Assembly: GCA_036273415.1 (NCBI GenBank)
Contig: DASUHR010000002.1
Location: 62,001 to 126,000 of the forward strand
DNA from: Silvibacterium sp036273415
GTDB lineage: Bacteria; Acidobacteriota; Terriglobia; Terriglobales; Acidobacteriaceae
DNA: 64,000 nt
Reading direction: 5' to 3'
The position numbers and the translations under genes were made by a program. This document shows positions 43,190 through 52,190 of the stretch, piece by piece; the stretch's first letter is position 1, and each line of letters opens with the position of its first letter. The notes under the pieces were generated by a model that searched no databases, had not been told where the DNA came from, and saw nothing but the letters and a program-made list of their open reading frames with translations.

Positions 43190-46006
43190 CTAAAACGTGA
43201 GCGTCATGTGCAGATACAAGATCCGGTTTCCCTGTGCGTTAGAGAACTGGGTTGGCGACAGGCTGGTGGATTGGCCGAAGAGCCGCGAACCCAACACTCC
43301 CACCGGCGGCCCGCCGTTTACATGATTAAAGATGTTTTGCGCCTCAAGGCCCACGCTGGTCTGAAAGCGGCGGGCTGTCGGCTGTGGCGCAATCTTCTTG
43401 CCCGGCGCCGCTTTTGCCGCTGCGGGCTGTTCCGGGAGTTTCGGGCCAAAGGAAAGATTCCGCGAGAAGCCCAGATTCAACATCACCAATGACGGCCCCA
43501 CTCCGAAGTTGATGGGAATGATCTTCTGGCCGGGCAAAGGGTCAGCATCGAAATTCCCCCAGCGCGTCCGGTAGACGCTGGGGCGGCTGAGGTCGGTGGC
43601 AAACGCGGGACGGTCGTTGAATTGCGAATCTCCGTTCAGGTCCTGCCCGACGGTGATGTTGAAGGGTGCGCTCGACTGCACGATCAGAAACGGATTGAGC
43701 ACGAGTTGGCGCGGCAAATTGATGATTCCCCCGAGATAGCCGCGGTTGCGCAGATCATTGATGGCGCGTCCGTAATCCTGATGCAGATCGTACTGGTCCG
43801 ACGGAAAGGTGCTCGCCCCCTGCGTATCGGTATCGCGTTTGCCCAGCACATAATAGCCATAGAGCATTACCGGGGCGGTCGTGTATCGCATGTTCACCAG
43901 GAGTTCATTGCGCTTGGATACACCTTCGGATTCGTACTCGTAGATGTTTTGCAGAGTACCCAGGGGCCGGGTTCCGCTAGCAGGAGCAGCGGGGTCAAAG
44001 GTTCCGGGCAGCGGGGCATTGATGTTCCGCGTGAGCAGCAGGTCGGTTCCGCGATAGTAAGTGTAGTCAGCCGAGAGAAAAAATCGCTTCCCAAACTGCC
44101 TTTCCGCCCCGGTGCTGAGCTGCAGCAGCCGCGGCGCATCCAAGTGCGGATCGATCCTGTAAATCGTGGGCTGCGTTGCCGGCCCCAGGGCGCTGGGCGG
44201 CGGAAGATTCGGATAAAAATCCGGATTCTGCACCACGAATTGCTGCTGAAGAACCCCGTTTTGGCGCGCGGCATTGAGTACCAGATCGGAGGTGAACCGC
44301 TGGAAGAAAAGCCCGGCGCCCGCGCGCAGGATCACCTTCGCCGGTTTGCCGTCCCTCGCGCCGATCGACCATCCATAGCTCAGCCGCGGTGCGAAATCCG
44401 AGTGGTCGCTAATCCTCGATTGGGTCTCGTAGCGCAGCCCGGGCGTCAGCGTCATATTCGCGTTCAGCTTCCACTGGTCTTCGAAGAAGAGGCCTGCATC
44501 GGCGACATTAACAGCAATTTTTGGACCTCCCGCGGTGATGCTGAACTCGCTCGCGCCGCCGCCCAGCGCGCGGATCTGCGCCGGCGAAAGACCTTGTGCG
44601 ATTCCCTGCTGGGTGGCTTCATAAGCTTGGATCGACGAGAAGATGAACTCGCCGTTATACCCGCCTGTGGAGGTATTGCCGTCCTGCGTTTCGCGAAGGC
44701 GGCCGCCGAAGTGCAGCAGGTGACTGCCTGCCAGCAGCGAAACATAATCCTGCAGCTCGTAGTGGTTCTGGCCGTCGTGCGACTGCCCAAGATTATTGCC
44801 GCCGCCATTGAATGCGCCCTGCACCAGGATGCTGGCGGCTCCACTCCGCGCCAGCATCCTGTCATTCGTGTGCATGAACTGGAAGCGTGTCATGTTCATC
44901 AGCTTCGGTCCGTAGGCCTGGCTGTCGGTGATCTGCAAGGTCTGCTCGTCGTGGCGCGTGTCGACGGCCTGGGTCGGAATCGAAAACTGGCTTTGAACCA
45001 GGTTGTCCTGCGATTCCCGGTCCAGATCGTACCGGATGCTGAAGGTCTGGACCTTGCCTGCCTGGAAATCGATGCGCGGAGCGACCTCGCCCGCAAGCTG
45101 CGGGCTGAAAACCGTCTGCGTAAACACCGGCCCGGTCGAAGATGAAATGGCGTGGATGAAAGACTGCGTGTCGGAATTCTGTTGCGCGTCGGTGATGAAC
45201 CACGAGCTGCTCTTGCTTAGCGGCCCGCTCAAATCCCCCTGCGAATAGAAGTCCGTGTAAGAAGGCTGGCGGGCGACATACGGGTTTCGCGAATTGAGCT
45301 GGGAAAGTTCCCCAAACAGCGCCAGATTGCCGTGCAGTTTCTCGCTGCCGGGTTTGGTGACGATCTCAATCCGCTCCGCGCCCGGCGTTTCAAACTCAGC
45401 GGAATATGGGTCCTGGTTCATGCGAACTTCAAGGATGGATGATTTCGGCGGGAGGTGATTCGTGGTGAAACCGTCAACATAAAATTGCGGACTCACGTCC
45501 GAGCCGGCCATGGCCTCAAGTTGCTGCTTGAGGTCTTGCGGGTTCGTAGCCAGCGCGTCCAGGTCAGAGCCGCGCAGGATCACCGCTCCCAGGTTGCGGT
45601 CCGGGCTGGAACTTAGCTCTTCCCCCGGCACCGAGACCTGCTGGCGTTGAATTTCGATCTTCAGCCGGATGACAACATTCACCGTTTCGCCCGCCGCAAC
45701 CGTAAACTGGCGCGCCTCCTCGCGGAAGCCGCTGGCGGTTACATCAATCGAATATTTTCCCGCGGAAACCTGGCGAAATATAAACTCGCCGAGCTCGTTT
45801 GACAGAGTGCTCTGAACGATCTGGCCGCCCTGCAGCAGGGAAATGTGCGCGCCGGTTATAAGCGCATCGGAGGGATCGCCAATTTCCCCGCGAATCGTTC
45901 CCTCAGTCCTTTGCGCGCATGCGTGGGTCCACGCCGGCCAGCAGGCAGTCAGCGCCAGCGCAACAAGCAAACTCATCCGGTACGAGGAGCGAACAAGCGG
46001 GTGCAT
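43190..46006 (-). CDS. TonB-dependent receptor, Oar-like with carboxypeptidase-regulatory domain
   Basis: The protein has 938 aa from ATG 46006; an in-frame extension to 46156 is not hydrophobic, and another ATG at 45976 is possible. The signal peptide ends near THACAQ. A beta-sandwich CarboxypepD_reg-like domain (about 30-115, GEIGDPSDALITGAHISLL; GEFIFRQVSAGKYSIDV) precedes the plug (ILRGSDLDAL, YVDGFTTNHL) and a large beta barrel ending in LHMTLTF, the C-terminal aromatic signature. It takes up a large substrate through the outer membrane with TonB power; the ligand is not known. No classic TonB box is seen. It lies 106 bp upstream of hemE, on the same strand, but that gap is too long to assume one operon. 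Confidence 0.9.
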   Translation of the reverse strand: MHPLVRSSYRMSLLVALALTACWPAWTHACAQRTEGTIRGEIGDPSDALITGAHISLLQGGQIVQSTLSNELGEFIFRQVSAGKYSIDVTASGFREEARQFTVAAGETVNVVIRLKIEIQRQQVSVPGEELSSSPDRNLGAVILRGSDLDALATNPQDLKQQLEAMAGSDVSPQFYVDGFTTNHLPPKSSILEVRMNQDPYSAEFETPGAERIEIVTKPGSEKLHGNLALFGELSQLNSRNPYVARQPSYTDFYSQGDLSGPLSKSSSWFITDAQQNSDTQSFIHAISSSTGPVFTQTVFSPQLAGEVAPRIDFQAGKVQTFSIRYDLDRESQDNLVQSQFSIPTQAVDTRHDEQTLQITDSQAYGPKLMNMTRFQFMHTNDRMLARSGAASILVQGAFNGGGNNLGQSHDGQNHYELQDYVSLLAGSHLLHFGGRLRETQDGNTSTGGYNGEFIFSSIQAYEATQQGIAQGLSPAQIRALGGGASEFSITAGGPKIAVNVADAGLFFEDQWKLNANMTLTPGLRYETQSRISDHSDFAPRLSYGWSIGARDGKPAKVILRAGAGLFFQRFTSDLVLNAARQNGVLQQQFVVQNPDFYPNLPPPSALGPATQPTIYRIDPHLDAPRLLQLSTGAERQFGKRFFLSADYTYYRGTDLLLTRNINAPLPGTFDPAAPASGTRPLGTLQNIYEYESEGVSKRNELLVNMRYTTAPVMLYGYYVLGKRDTDTQGASTFPSDQYDLHQDYGRAINDLRNRGYLGGIINLPRQLVLNPFLIVQSSAPFNITVGQDLNGDSQFNDRPAFATDLSRPSVYRTRWGNFDADPLPGQKIIPINFGVGPSLVMLNLGFSRNLSFGPKLPEQPAAAKAAPGKKIAPQPTARRFQTSVGLEAQNIFNHVNGGPPVGVLGSRLFGQSTSLSPTQFSNAQGNRILYLHMTLTF

Positions 46007-46188
46007 AGAGGTGCAACATCGGCGGGGAGAAAAACGAGACAATGTGCGAAGGCTCTTAGTCCTTTGGTTTGGGAACTCTACAGGCGAATCCAGAAAAGGC
46101 TGGCCGGGCTCGTCCACGAAGCTATTCCGCTTAAGGCTTACCATACCGAAACTCAATGAAATACCAAAGGTAATTCCTTTGCGGCATA

Positions 46189-46395
46189 ATGGCTCTGAAC
46201 CTGGCGAATCATATTCGCATCTTCAATAAAGTGAAGCGGAATTTCTACTGGATATGGTTTGTGGGCGCGGCGGCCTGGTTCTTCGACGCGGCCTTCAGTC
46301 TGCATCACCACGTTCTTAGCTGGGGCGTGCTGGAAGCCGTGGTGTCGGCAACATTTCTGGCAGTCGGGATATATTTCCACAAACAGGGTTCTTAA
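46189..46395 (+). CDS. Small two-helix membrane protein
   Basis: The protein has 68 aa. It carries two hydrophobic segments, about residues 19-37 (YWIWFVGAAAWFFDAAFSL) and 42-60 (VLSWGVLEAVVSATFLAVG), separated by a His-rich turn (HHHV) and ending in a basic HKQGS tail. No family is recognised and no clear Shine-Dalgarno is seen. The frame has normal codon usage and occupies the only gap between two minus-strand genes, so I keep it with moderate confidence. Confidence 0.55.
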   Translation: MALNLANHIRIFNKVKRNFYWIWFVGAAAWFFDAAFSLHHHVLSWGVLEAVVSATFLAVGIYFHKQGS

Positions 46396-46429
46396 AGCGG
46401 ACGCATCTCGCCATCCGCTCCGTTCACCT

Positions 46430-47845
46430 TCAGGCTCCGGTTGGCATTCCCGGGCTTTTGGAAATGTGCTCCCGCTCGGTCTCCGCGACGCACTCCTCGA
46501 ACATATCCAGCGCAATGCGGGCCTGGTGCTCGTTCACAACCAGTGGGGGCGCCAACCTGATGGAGCTTTCACCGCAGCCCAGAATCAGCAGCCCGCGCTC
46601 AAATGCCAGCTCCACGATGCGATCCCGCAACGCTCCGCCCGGTTCCCGCGATTGCTGGTCCCTCACGATTTCGACGCCGATCATCAGGCCGCGCCCGCGC
46701 ACATCGCCCACAATGCTGTGCTTCTGCGGCCATTCATGCAGCCGCCTCAGCATCTCGCCGCCGATCTTCGCGGCATTGGCCATGCCCTCGCGCTCCAGAA
46801 TATCGAGGGTCGCCAACGCCGCGGCCATTGACACGGGGTTACCGCCGAAAGTCGATGCATGCGAGCCCGGCTTCCAATCCATGATCTCCGCGCGCGTCAT
46901 GCATACGCCCAGCGGCATGCCCGACGCAATTCCCTTTGCCATGCAGACGATATCCGGCTGCACGCCGGTATGCTCGATGGCCCACCATTTGCCGGTTCGC
47001 CCGGCCCCGGACTGGACCTCGTCGGCCACCAGCAGAATCCGGTGCTTATCGCAAATGCGCCGCAGCTCCTGCATGAAAATTGTGGGCGCAACCACATAAC
47101 CACCCTCGCCCTGGATCGGCTCGACGAAGATGGCTGCCACCTCTTCCGGAGCAAGCGTGGTCTTGAAAAGCTTGTCCTCGATAAAGCGGGCGCAGCCGAG
47201 CGCAAACGCCTCTTCTTCCTGCGGACCTCCACTGCAGCCGCGATATGCATACGGATAGCGCACGTGCGTCACGCCGGGGACTAGCGGCGAAAAGCGCCGG
47301 CGCTGCTGCGGCTTCGACGCGGTAAGCGAGAGCGCGCCCATGGTGCGCCCGTGGAAGGCCCCGAAGAAGGCGATGATGTTCTGACGTCCGGTATGGTAGC
47401 GCGCCACCTTCAGCGCGCACTCGATGGCCTCCGCGCCGGAGTTGCCGTAGTAAAAACGGTGCGGTCCGGGCATGGGCGCGATGCGCGACAGTTGCTCGGA
47501 AAGCGTCACCAGAGATTCGTAGTAGAAATCCGTGCCCGACATGTGGATCAACTCGGCCGCCTGTTCCTGAATTGCCTTGACCACTTCAGGATGGCAATGG
47601 CCGGTGGATACAACAGCGATTCCGGCTGCGAAATCGAGGAACTCGTTTCCGTCGACATCTTCTACGCGAAGCCCACGGCCGCGCTTCGCAACCATCGGAT
47701 AGGAACGCGTGTAGCTGGGCGAGATGTATCGGTCGTCGGCTGCGACAATGCGGCGCGCGTTGGGGCCGGGCAGTTCGGTTCTAATCTTCGGCCCGTACTG
47801 CTCGAACATTTCAGATTTCGCGGTGCTCTTAGTCGTGGCGCTCAT
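46430..47845 (-). CDS. Class III aminotransferase (acetylornithine/4-aminobutyrate type)
   Basis: The protein has 471 aa from ATG 47845 (AGGAGAG upstream; the frame extends to 47884 without support). It is a PLP-dependent enzyme: YGNSGAEAIECALKVARY for phosphate binding, FHGRTMGALSLT, LVADEVQSGAGRTG, and the PLP Lys in CMAKGIASGMPLG near residue 300, followed by STFGGNPVSMAAALATLD. It is longer than ArgD and starts with PGPNARRIVAADDRYISPSYTR, which resembles archaeal and actinobacterial 4-aminobutyrate/ornithine/leucine racemase-like transaminases. The substrate is not settled. No lysine, arginine or GABA genes are adjacent. Confidence 0.88.
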   Translation of the reverse strand: MSATTKSTAKSEMFEQYGPKIRTELPGPNARRIVAADDRYISPSYTRSYPMVAKRGRGLRVEDVDGNEFLDFAAGIAVVSTGHCHPEVVKAIQEQAAELIHMSGTDFYYESLVTLSEQLSRIAPMPGPHRFYYGNSGAEAIECALKVARYHTGRQNIIAFFGAFHGRTMGALSLTASKPQQRRRFSPLVPGVTHVRYPYAYRGCSGGPQEEEAFALGCARFIEDKLFKTTLAPEEVAAIFVEPIQGEGGYVVAPTIFMQELRRICDKHRILLVADEVQSGAGRTGKWWAIEHTGVQPDIVCMAKGIASGMPLGVCMTRAEIMDWKPGSHASTFGGNPVSMAAALATLDILEREGMANAAKIGGEMLRRLHEWPQKHSIVGDVRGRGLMIGVEIVRDQQSREPGGALRDRIVELAFERGLLILGCGESSIRLAPPLVVNEHQARIALDMFEECVAETEREHISKSPGMPTGA

Positions 47846-48198
47846 GGTTCTCTCCTGAGGTTGGGTGCCTTTTTCGGCGTTCACATGGGAACGTGTGCGG
47901 GCGAGAGAGTCCTCTCCAGTCGCTGTGCGCCTCGCACTGACGTTGGGGAAGACCGTCAGTCCGGCGCGCAGCGGGCAACGGCGACTAGTCGCTGCCGAAG
48001 AGGCTAGGTCGCGTGCGGGTAGGCAGCACGCGCAGATGCTTGCGAGGCGAGATAACGCGAGGGTTCCAGCACTGGCGGCTGGAGCGGCACGGCGGATTGA
48101 AGCAGGCGGCTCGCATGAGTATCGCGTTCAGCCCGAGGATACCACTCCCACGCATCAGGTGGACAGTCCGTATCCGATACCATGGATGCACCTTCATC

Positions 48199-49158
48199 AT
48201 GAACCAACTGCGCGGTACGCCAGCCAGACTGTCCATTATTCTCGCCTTTCTGAGCGTCTACTTCTGCTGGAGTGCCACCTACACCGCCATGCGCGTGGGC
48301 GTCGAGTTGCTGCCCGCGACGGTGCTTGCCGGGGTGCGGATGCTCATCGGCGCCGTCATCATGCTCGGGTTTTGCGCGATGCGCGGGCGCAATATTTTTT
48401 ACGCCCGCAACATCATGGGCCGGCTGATGCTGCTCGGCGTCATGCTGCTGTTCGGCGGGAACATCGGCCTGGTCTGGAGCGAAAAGTACCTGTCCAGCGG
48501 ACTGGCAGCGCTCATTGTCGCTGTGGTGCCGCTGTATGTGGCGATCATCGAGATCGCCTCGCCCAAGGGCGACCGCCTGCGCCCTCAGGGCTACTTCGGC
48601 CTTGCGCTGGGCTTCTGCTCGCTGCTCGCGCTGCTCTGGCCGAGCCTGCGCAACGGCGTGGAAGGTCATCCCATGCAGATAATAGCGATCATGGCCATTC
48701 TGGCTGGATCTTTCTGCTGGGCGTCGGGCTCGGTGCTTTCCCGGCGCATGAACCTGCCCGTCGATCCGCTCGTCGCCGCCGGATGGGAAATGTTCGCCGC
48801 GGGCATTGCCAACGTATTTTTTGCCACCGTCTTCCGGCAGTGGCCGCACGCCGTCTGGAATTCGCTCAGCATAGTCTCGGTAGGCTACCTGATTGTCTTC
48901 GGATCCTTGCTCGGGTTCACCGCGTACATCTGGCTCATTGCCCACGTGCCCGTATCAAAGGTCGCCACTTACGCTTACGTCAATCCCATGATCGCGGTGG
49001 TGCTGGGTGCGGTGGTCCTGCATGAAAAGCTCGCGCCCACGGAGTACTTCGGGATGGTTGCCATCATCATCTCCGTCGCGCTCGTGACCTCGTCCAAGCT
49101 GACCAGCGGCAAAGAGGTAGCTCAGGCGGAGTGCGCACCGGTGGAGTCAGAGGCGTAG
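48199..49158 (+). CDS. EamA/DMT-family transporter
   Basis: The protein has 319 aa from ATG 48199; the reading frame is open upstream without hydrophobic or ribosome-binding support. There are ten membrane helices in two EamA halves (about 12-140 and 150-295). Typical segments: FCWSATYTAMRVGVELLPATVLAGVRMLIG, then GLVWSEKYLSSGLAALIVAVVPLYVAI, and in the second half WASGSVLSRRM and VAPVSKVATYAYVNPMIAVVLG-like (here HVPVSKVATYAYVNPM), VLHEKLAP. It is a metabolite or amino-acid exporter of unknown substrate. It ends in a 12-bp convergent overlap with the GluQ-RS gene. Confidence 0.9.
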   Translation: MNQLRGTPARLSIILAFLSVYFCWSATYTAMRVGVELLPATVLAGVRMLIGAVIMLGFCAMRGRNIFYARNIMGRLMLLGVMLLFGGNIGLVWSEKYLSSGLAALIVAVVPLYVAIIEIASPKGDRLRPQGYFGLALGFCSLLALLWPSLRNGVEGHPMQIIAIMAILAGSFCWASGSVLSRRMNLPVDPLVAAGWEMFAAGIANVFFATVFRQWPHAVWNSLSIVSVGYLIVFGSLLGFTAYIWLIAHVPVSKVATYAYVNPMIAVVLGAVVLHEKLAPTEYFGMVAIIISVALVTSSKLTSGKEVAQAECAPVESEA

Positions 49159-49998
49159 GCGGGAAATCAGATCGCCCGGCTGACGGCCCTGCTCGCGAAG
49201 CGCGCGGATCGAGAGCGCGTCATGGCGTTTGGCCAGCCGCTCGCCCTTATGGTCCGCCACCAGCTCACAGTGAAACCACGAGGGTGTCTCCAGCCCAAGC
49301 GCGCGGTACAACAATATCTGCCTCGCCGTAGATTTCAGCAGGTCGGCGCCACGCACAACTTCGGTGATGCGCATGGCAGCATCGTCGGTCACGCACGCAA
49401 GCTGATACGAAGGCACGTCATCGCGCCGCCATACCAGGAAATCGCCGAAGTCTCGTCCGGCGATGAATTGCTGCACGCCGAAATTCCGGTCGCTGAATTG
49501 GATGGTTTCGCCCCCGGGAACGCGAAAGCGCCAGTTCATGCCGCTTGGGTCTTTTGAAGGCGTCGCCGTTCTGTTGTCCGGTCTGCACGTTCCCGGATAT
49601 ACCGGCTCGTCATCGCCAGCATCGTGCGGCGCGCTCGCCGCCGTCTCCAAATCCTTGCGCGAGCACCGGCACGGGTAAATGAATCCTCCATCGAGCAATT
49701 TTCGCCATGCATTCGCGTAGTTCTCTCGTCGTTCGCTCTGCGAGTATGGTCCGTACGGTCCGCCAATATCCGGTCCCTCCTGCCAACGGATCCCCAGCCA
49801 ATGCAGGTCCTCGATCATCGCCGCAAAATACTGCGGTCTCACCCGCTGCGCGTCAAGGTCTTCATTCCGCAGGAGAAGCGTCCCGTTCTCCTCCCGCGCC
49901 CGTGCGTATGCCGCTAAAAAGGTACTTGCGTGCCCGAGATGAAGCAATCCGGTGGGCGAAGGAGCCAAGCGTCCGCGATAACCGTCCATCCCTTCCAT
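49147..49998 (-). CDS. gluQ: Glutamyl-Q tRNA(Asp) synthetase
   Basis: The protein has 283 aa. It is the truncated glutamyl-tRNA synthetase paralogue that attaches glutamate to queuosine at position 34 of tRNA(Asp). The HIGH-like motif PSPTGLLHLGHA is at 13-24; the zinc-binding cysteines are in YPCRCSRKDL (near 107-112) and the CRPD segment; the KMSKS-like loop is degenerate (GERLAKRH). There is no anticodon-binding domain, which matches the family. Its 3' end overlaps the EamA gene convergently. No dksA gene, the usual partner in proteobacteria, is next to it. Confidence 0.93.
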   Translation of the reverse strand: MEGMDGYRGRLAPSPTGLLHLGHASTFLAAYARAREENGTLLLRNEDLDAQRVRPQYFAAMIEDLHWLGIRWQEGPDIGGPYGPYSQSERRENYANAWRKLLDGGFIYPCRCSRKDLETAASAPHDAGDDEPVYPGTCRPDNRTATPSKDPSGMNWRFRVPGGETIQFSDRNFGVQQFIAGRDFGDFLVWRRDDVPSYQLACVTDDAAMRITEVVRGADLLKSTARQILLYRALGLETPSWFHCELVADHKGERLAKRHDALSIRALREQGRQPGDLISRLRL

Positions 49999-50255
49999 TA
50001 TGGGCCGCCGAGTGATAGGCGACCATTGAGCGCGCCGAGGAAGATTATCGTAAATTACTCAAAATAGAATCTTTCGGAGATTTCCACATTTCCACGCAGT
50101 TTCCCGTCTGCCAAATCCGCCTGTTACGATCGGGCCCTGTCGCTGCATCACTTAGAATGAGATGATGTTGCCTCGATGGGCTCCCGTCGCCGCCGGTCGC
50201 GGGAAACCTTACCGGGATTTTCCTCTTCTTAATAGCGATAGAGGGGTGTTTATCG

Positions 50256-50426
50256 ATGTGGTTCGCGAGACTATCTGACGTGTTGGCTCACCTTTCGCAC
50301 TTGAGCAACTACCTGCCGGCCATTCTGGTGACGCTCGGCGTGGCGGTCCTCATCGGATGCGCGGTGGGCTGCGTCTGCGAACCCCGCGAAGAGAACGACG
50401 ATCTCTTCCATCACGAAGTCGTCTAG
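50256..50426 (+). CDS. Small single-span membrane protein
   Basis: The protein has 56 aa, starting at ATG 50256 with AGAGGGG about 10 bases upstream. A hydrophobic stretch (LPAILVTLGVAVLIGCAVGCVC) is followed by a Glu/Asp-rich tail (EPREENDDLFHHEVV). It is not assigned to a family. It lies 51 bp ahead of the carboxyltransferase gene and might be its leader or an independent gene. The three Cys in the membrane segment are unusual. Confidence 0.55.
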   Translation: MWFARLSDVLAHLSHLSNYLPAILVTLGVAVLIGCAVGCVCEPREENDDLFHHEVV

Positions 50427-50477
50427 CCTCCCAGGCTGCGTGCCGCCGGACGCGCAGTCCCTCTATAATCCTCCAGA

Positions 50478-52082
50478 ATGGCGAACCGAGACCACGCTAC
50501 GGCTGAACTTGCGCGCCGCAACAAGCTTGCTGAGGAGGGCGGCGGACGTGAGCGCCGCGAGCGCCAGGCTGCCCAGGGAAAGCTGTCCGCTCGCGAACGC
50601 GTCGACCTGCTGCTTGACGAAGGGTCGTTTGAGGAGACGGACAAGTTCGTAACCCACCGCTGCACCGATTTCGGCATGGGTGGAAAGCGCATCCCCGGAG
50701 ACGGTTTTGTCACCGGCTACGGACGCGTGGAGGGTCGCACGGTTTTCGCCTTTGCGCAGGACTTTACCGTTTTCGGCGGCTCGCTCTCCGAGTCGAATGC
50801 CGCCAAGATCGTAAAGCTTATGGATATGGCCATGCGCGTCGGCGCGCCGATCGTGGGGCTCAACGACTCCGGCGGAGCGCGCATTCAGGAGGGCGTGGTA
50901 TCGCTCGCCGGATACGCCGACATTTTCCTCCGCAACACGCTTGCCAGCGGAGTCATCCCGCAAATCTCAGCCATCCTCGGCCCCTGCGCGGGCGGGGCCG
51001 TCTATTCGCCCGCCATCACCGACTTCACATTGATGGTCGACAAGAGCTCCTATATGTTCGTCACCGGCCCCGATGTCATCAGGACCGTCACACACGAAGA
51101 GGTGACGAAGGAAAAGCTCGGCGGCGCAACAACCCATAACGAAGTTTCCGGCGTTGCGCATTTCATGGCGCAGGACGATCGCGAGTGCATCGCCATGGTC
51201 CGCGAGCTGCTTGGCTTTTTGCCCTCGAATAACCTCGAAGACGCTCCTCGGCGTCCGACTAGCGATCCTGCCGACCGCGCCGACCGCGAACTCGATACGC
51301 TCGTGCCTTTCGAGTCGAACAAGCCCTACGACATCAAGCTGGTAATCGAGCGACTGGTGGACGACGGCTATTTCTTCGAGGTGCATGAACACTTCGCCCG
51401 CAACATTGTCGTCGGATTCTCCCGCATGAATGGCCGTCCCGTCGGCATCGTGGCCAACCAGCCAGCGTTTCTTGCCGGAGTCCTCGACATCGACGCCAGC
51501 GTAAAGGGCGCGCGCTTTGTGCGGTTCTGCGACGCCTTCAATATTCCGCTCATTACCCTTGAAGACGTTCCCGGTTTTCTGCCCGGCACACAGCAGGAAT
51601 ACGGCGGAATTATCCGCCACGGTGCAAAGCTGCTCTTTGCCTTCGCCGAAGCCACCGTGCCCAAGCTTACCGTCATCACCCGCAAAGCCTATGGCGGCGC
51701 GTACTGCGTGATGAGTTCCAAACATATCCGCACCGATCTCAACCTCGCGTGGCCCTCGGCGGAAATCGCTGTAATGGGGCCCGAGGGCGCGGTGAATATC
51801 GTATATGGGCGCGAATTGGAGCAGGCCGTTCAGCAGGCAGAAGCATCCGAAGGCAAGCTAAGCGAAAAGCGCAAAGCCGAAGTCCTCGCCGCCGCGCGCG
51901 CGGAAAGAGTCCACCAGTTCCGAGAGCAGTTCGCCAATCCCTACATCGCTGCCGAGCGCGGCTATGTGGATGCGGTGATCCTGCCGCACGAAACGCGTCG
52001 CCGCCTGATCGCCGCTCTTGAAATGCTGGATGGCAAGCGCGACAAAAATCCTCCGAAGAAGCACGGGAATATACCCTTGTGA
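50478..52082 (+). CDS. Acyl-CoA carboxylase carboxyltransferase subunit (PccB/MmdA-like)
   Basis: The protein has 534 aa. It is a crotonase-fold carboxyltransferase of acetyl-/propionyl-CoA carboxylase or methylmalonyl-CoA decarboxylase. RQAAQGKLSARERVDLLLDEGSF, FAQDFTVFGGSLSESNAAKI, GLNDSGGARIQEGV (first oxyanion-hole Gly pair), PCAGGAVYSPAITDF and DVPGFLPGTQQEYGGIIRHGAKLL with the second biotin/CoA site KAYGGAYCVM are present, so both halves look active. The biotin carboxylase/BCCP partner is not in the window. It could serve propionate metabolism or malonyl-CoA supply; it is not possible to choose by sequence alone. Confidence 0.92.
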   Translation: MANRDHATAELARRNKLAEEGGGRERRERQAAQGKLSARERVDLLLDEGSFEETDKFVTHRCTDFGMGGKRIPGDGFVTGYGRVEGRTVFAFAQDFTVFGGSLSESNAAKIVKLMDMAMRVGAPIVGLNDSGGARIQEGVVSLAGYADIFLRNTLASGVIPQISAILGPCAGGAVYSPAITDFTLMVDKSSYMFVTGPDVIRTVTHEEVTKEKLGGATTHNEVSGVAHFMAQDDRECIAMVRELLGFLPSNNLEDAPRRPTSDPADRADRELDTLVPFESNKPYDIKLVIERLVDDGYFFEVHEHFARNIVVGFSRMNGRPVGIVANQPAFLAGVLDIDASVKGARFVRFCDAFNIPLITLEDVPGFLPGTQQEYGGIIRHGAKLLFAFAEATVPKLTVITRKAYGGAYCVMSSKHIRTDLNLAWPSAEIAVMGPEGAVNIVYGRELEQAVQQAEASEGKLSEKRKAEVLAAARAERVHQFREQFANPYIAAERGYVDAVILPHETRRRLIAALEMLDGKRDKNPPKKHGNIPL

Positions 52083-52190
52083 GCCCGGCTCTGAGTGTCG
52101 CAGTACCTAAGTCCCCTTCTCGTCCAACAAACCGGCAACCCGCATCGCCTCAGCGCACTCCTACTCTGAAACCCCGATGAGGTGCAGTCA

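Noticed and set aside
43622..45145. 507-codon plus-strand frame inside the TonB-dependent receptor
   Set aside because: Antisense shadow; the receptor frame has the expected domain order and a C-terminal aromatic strand.
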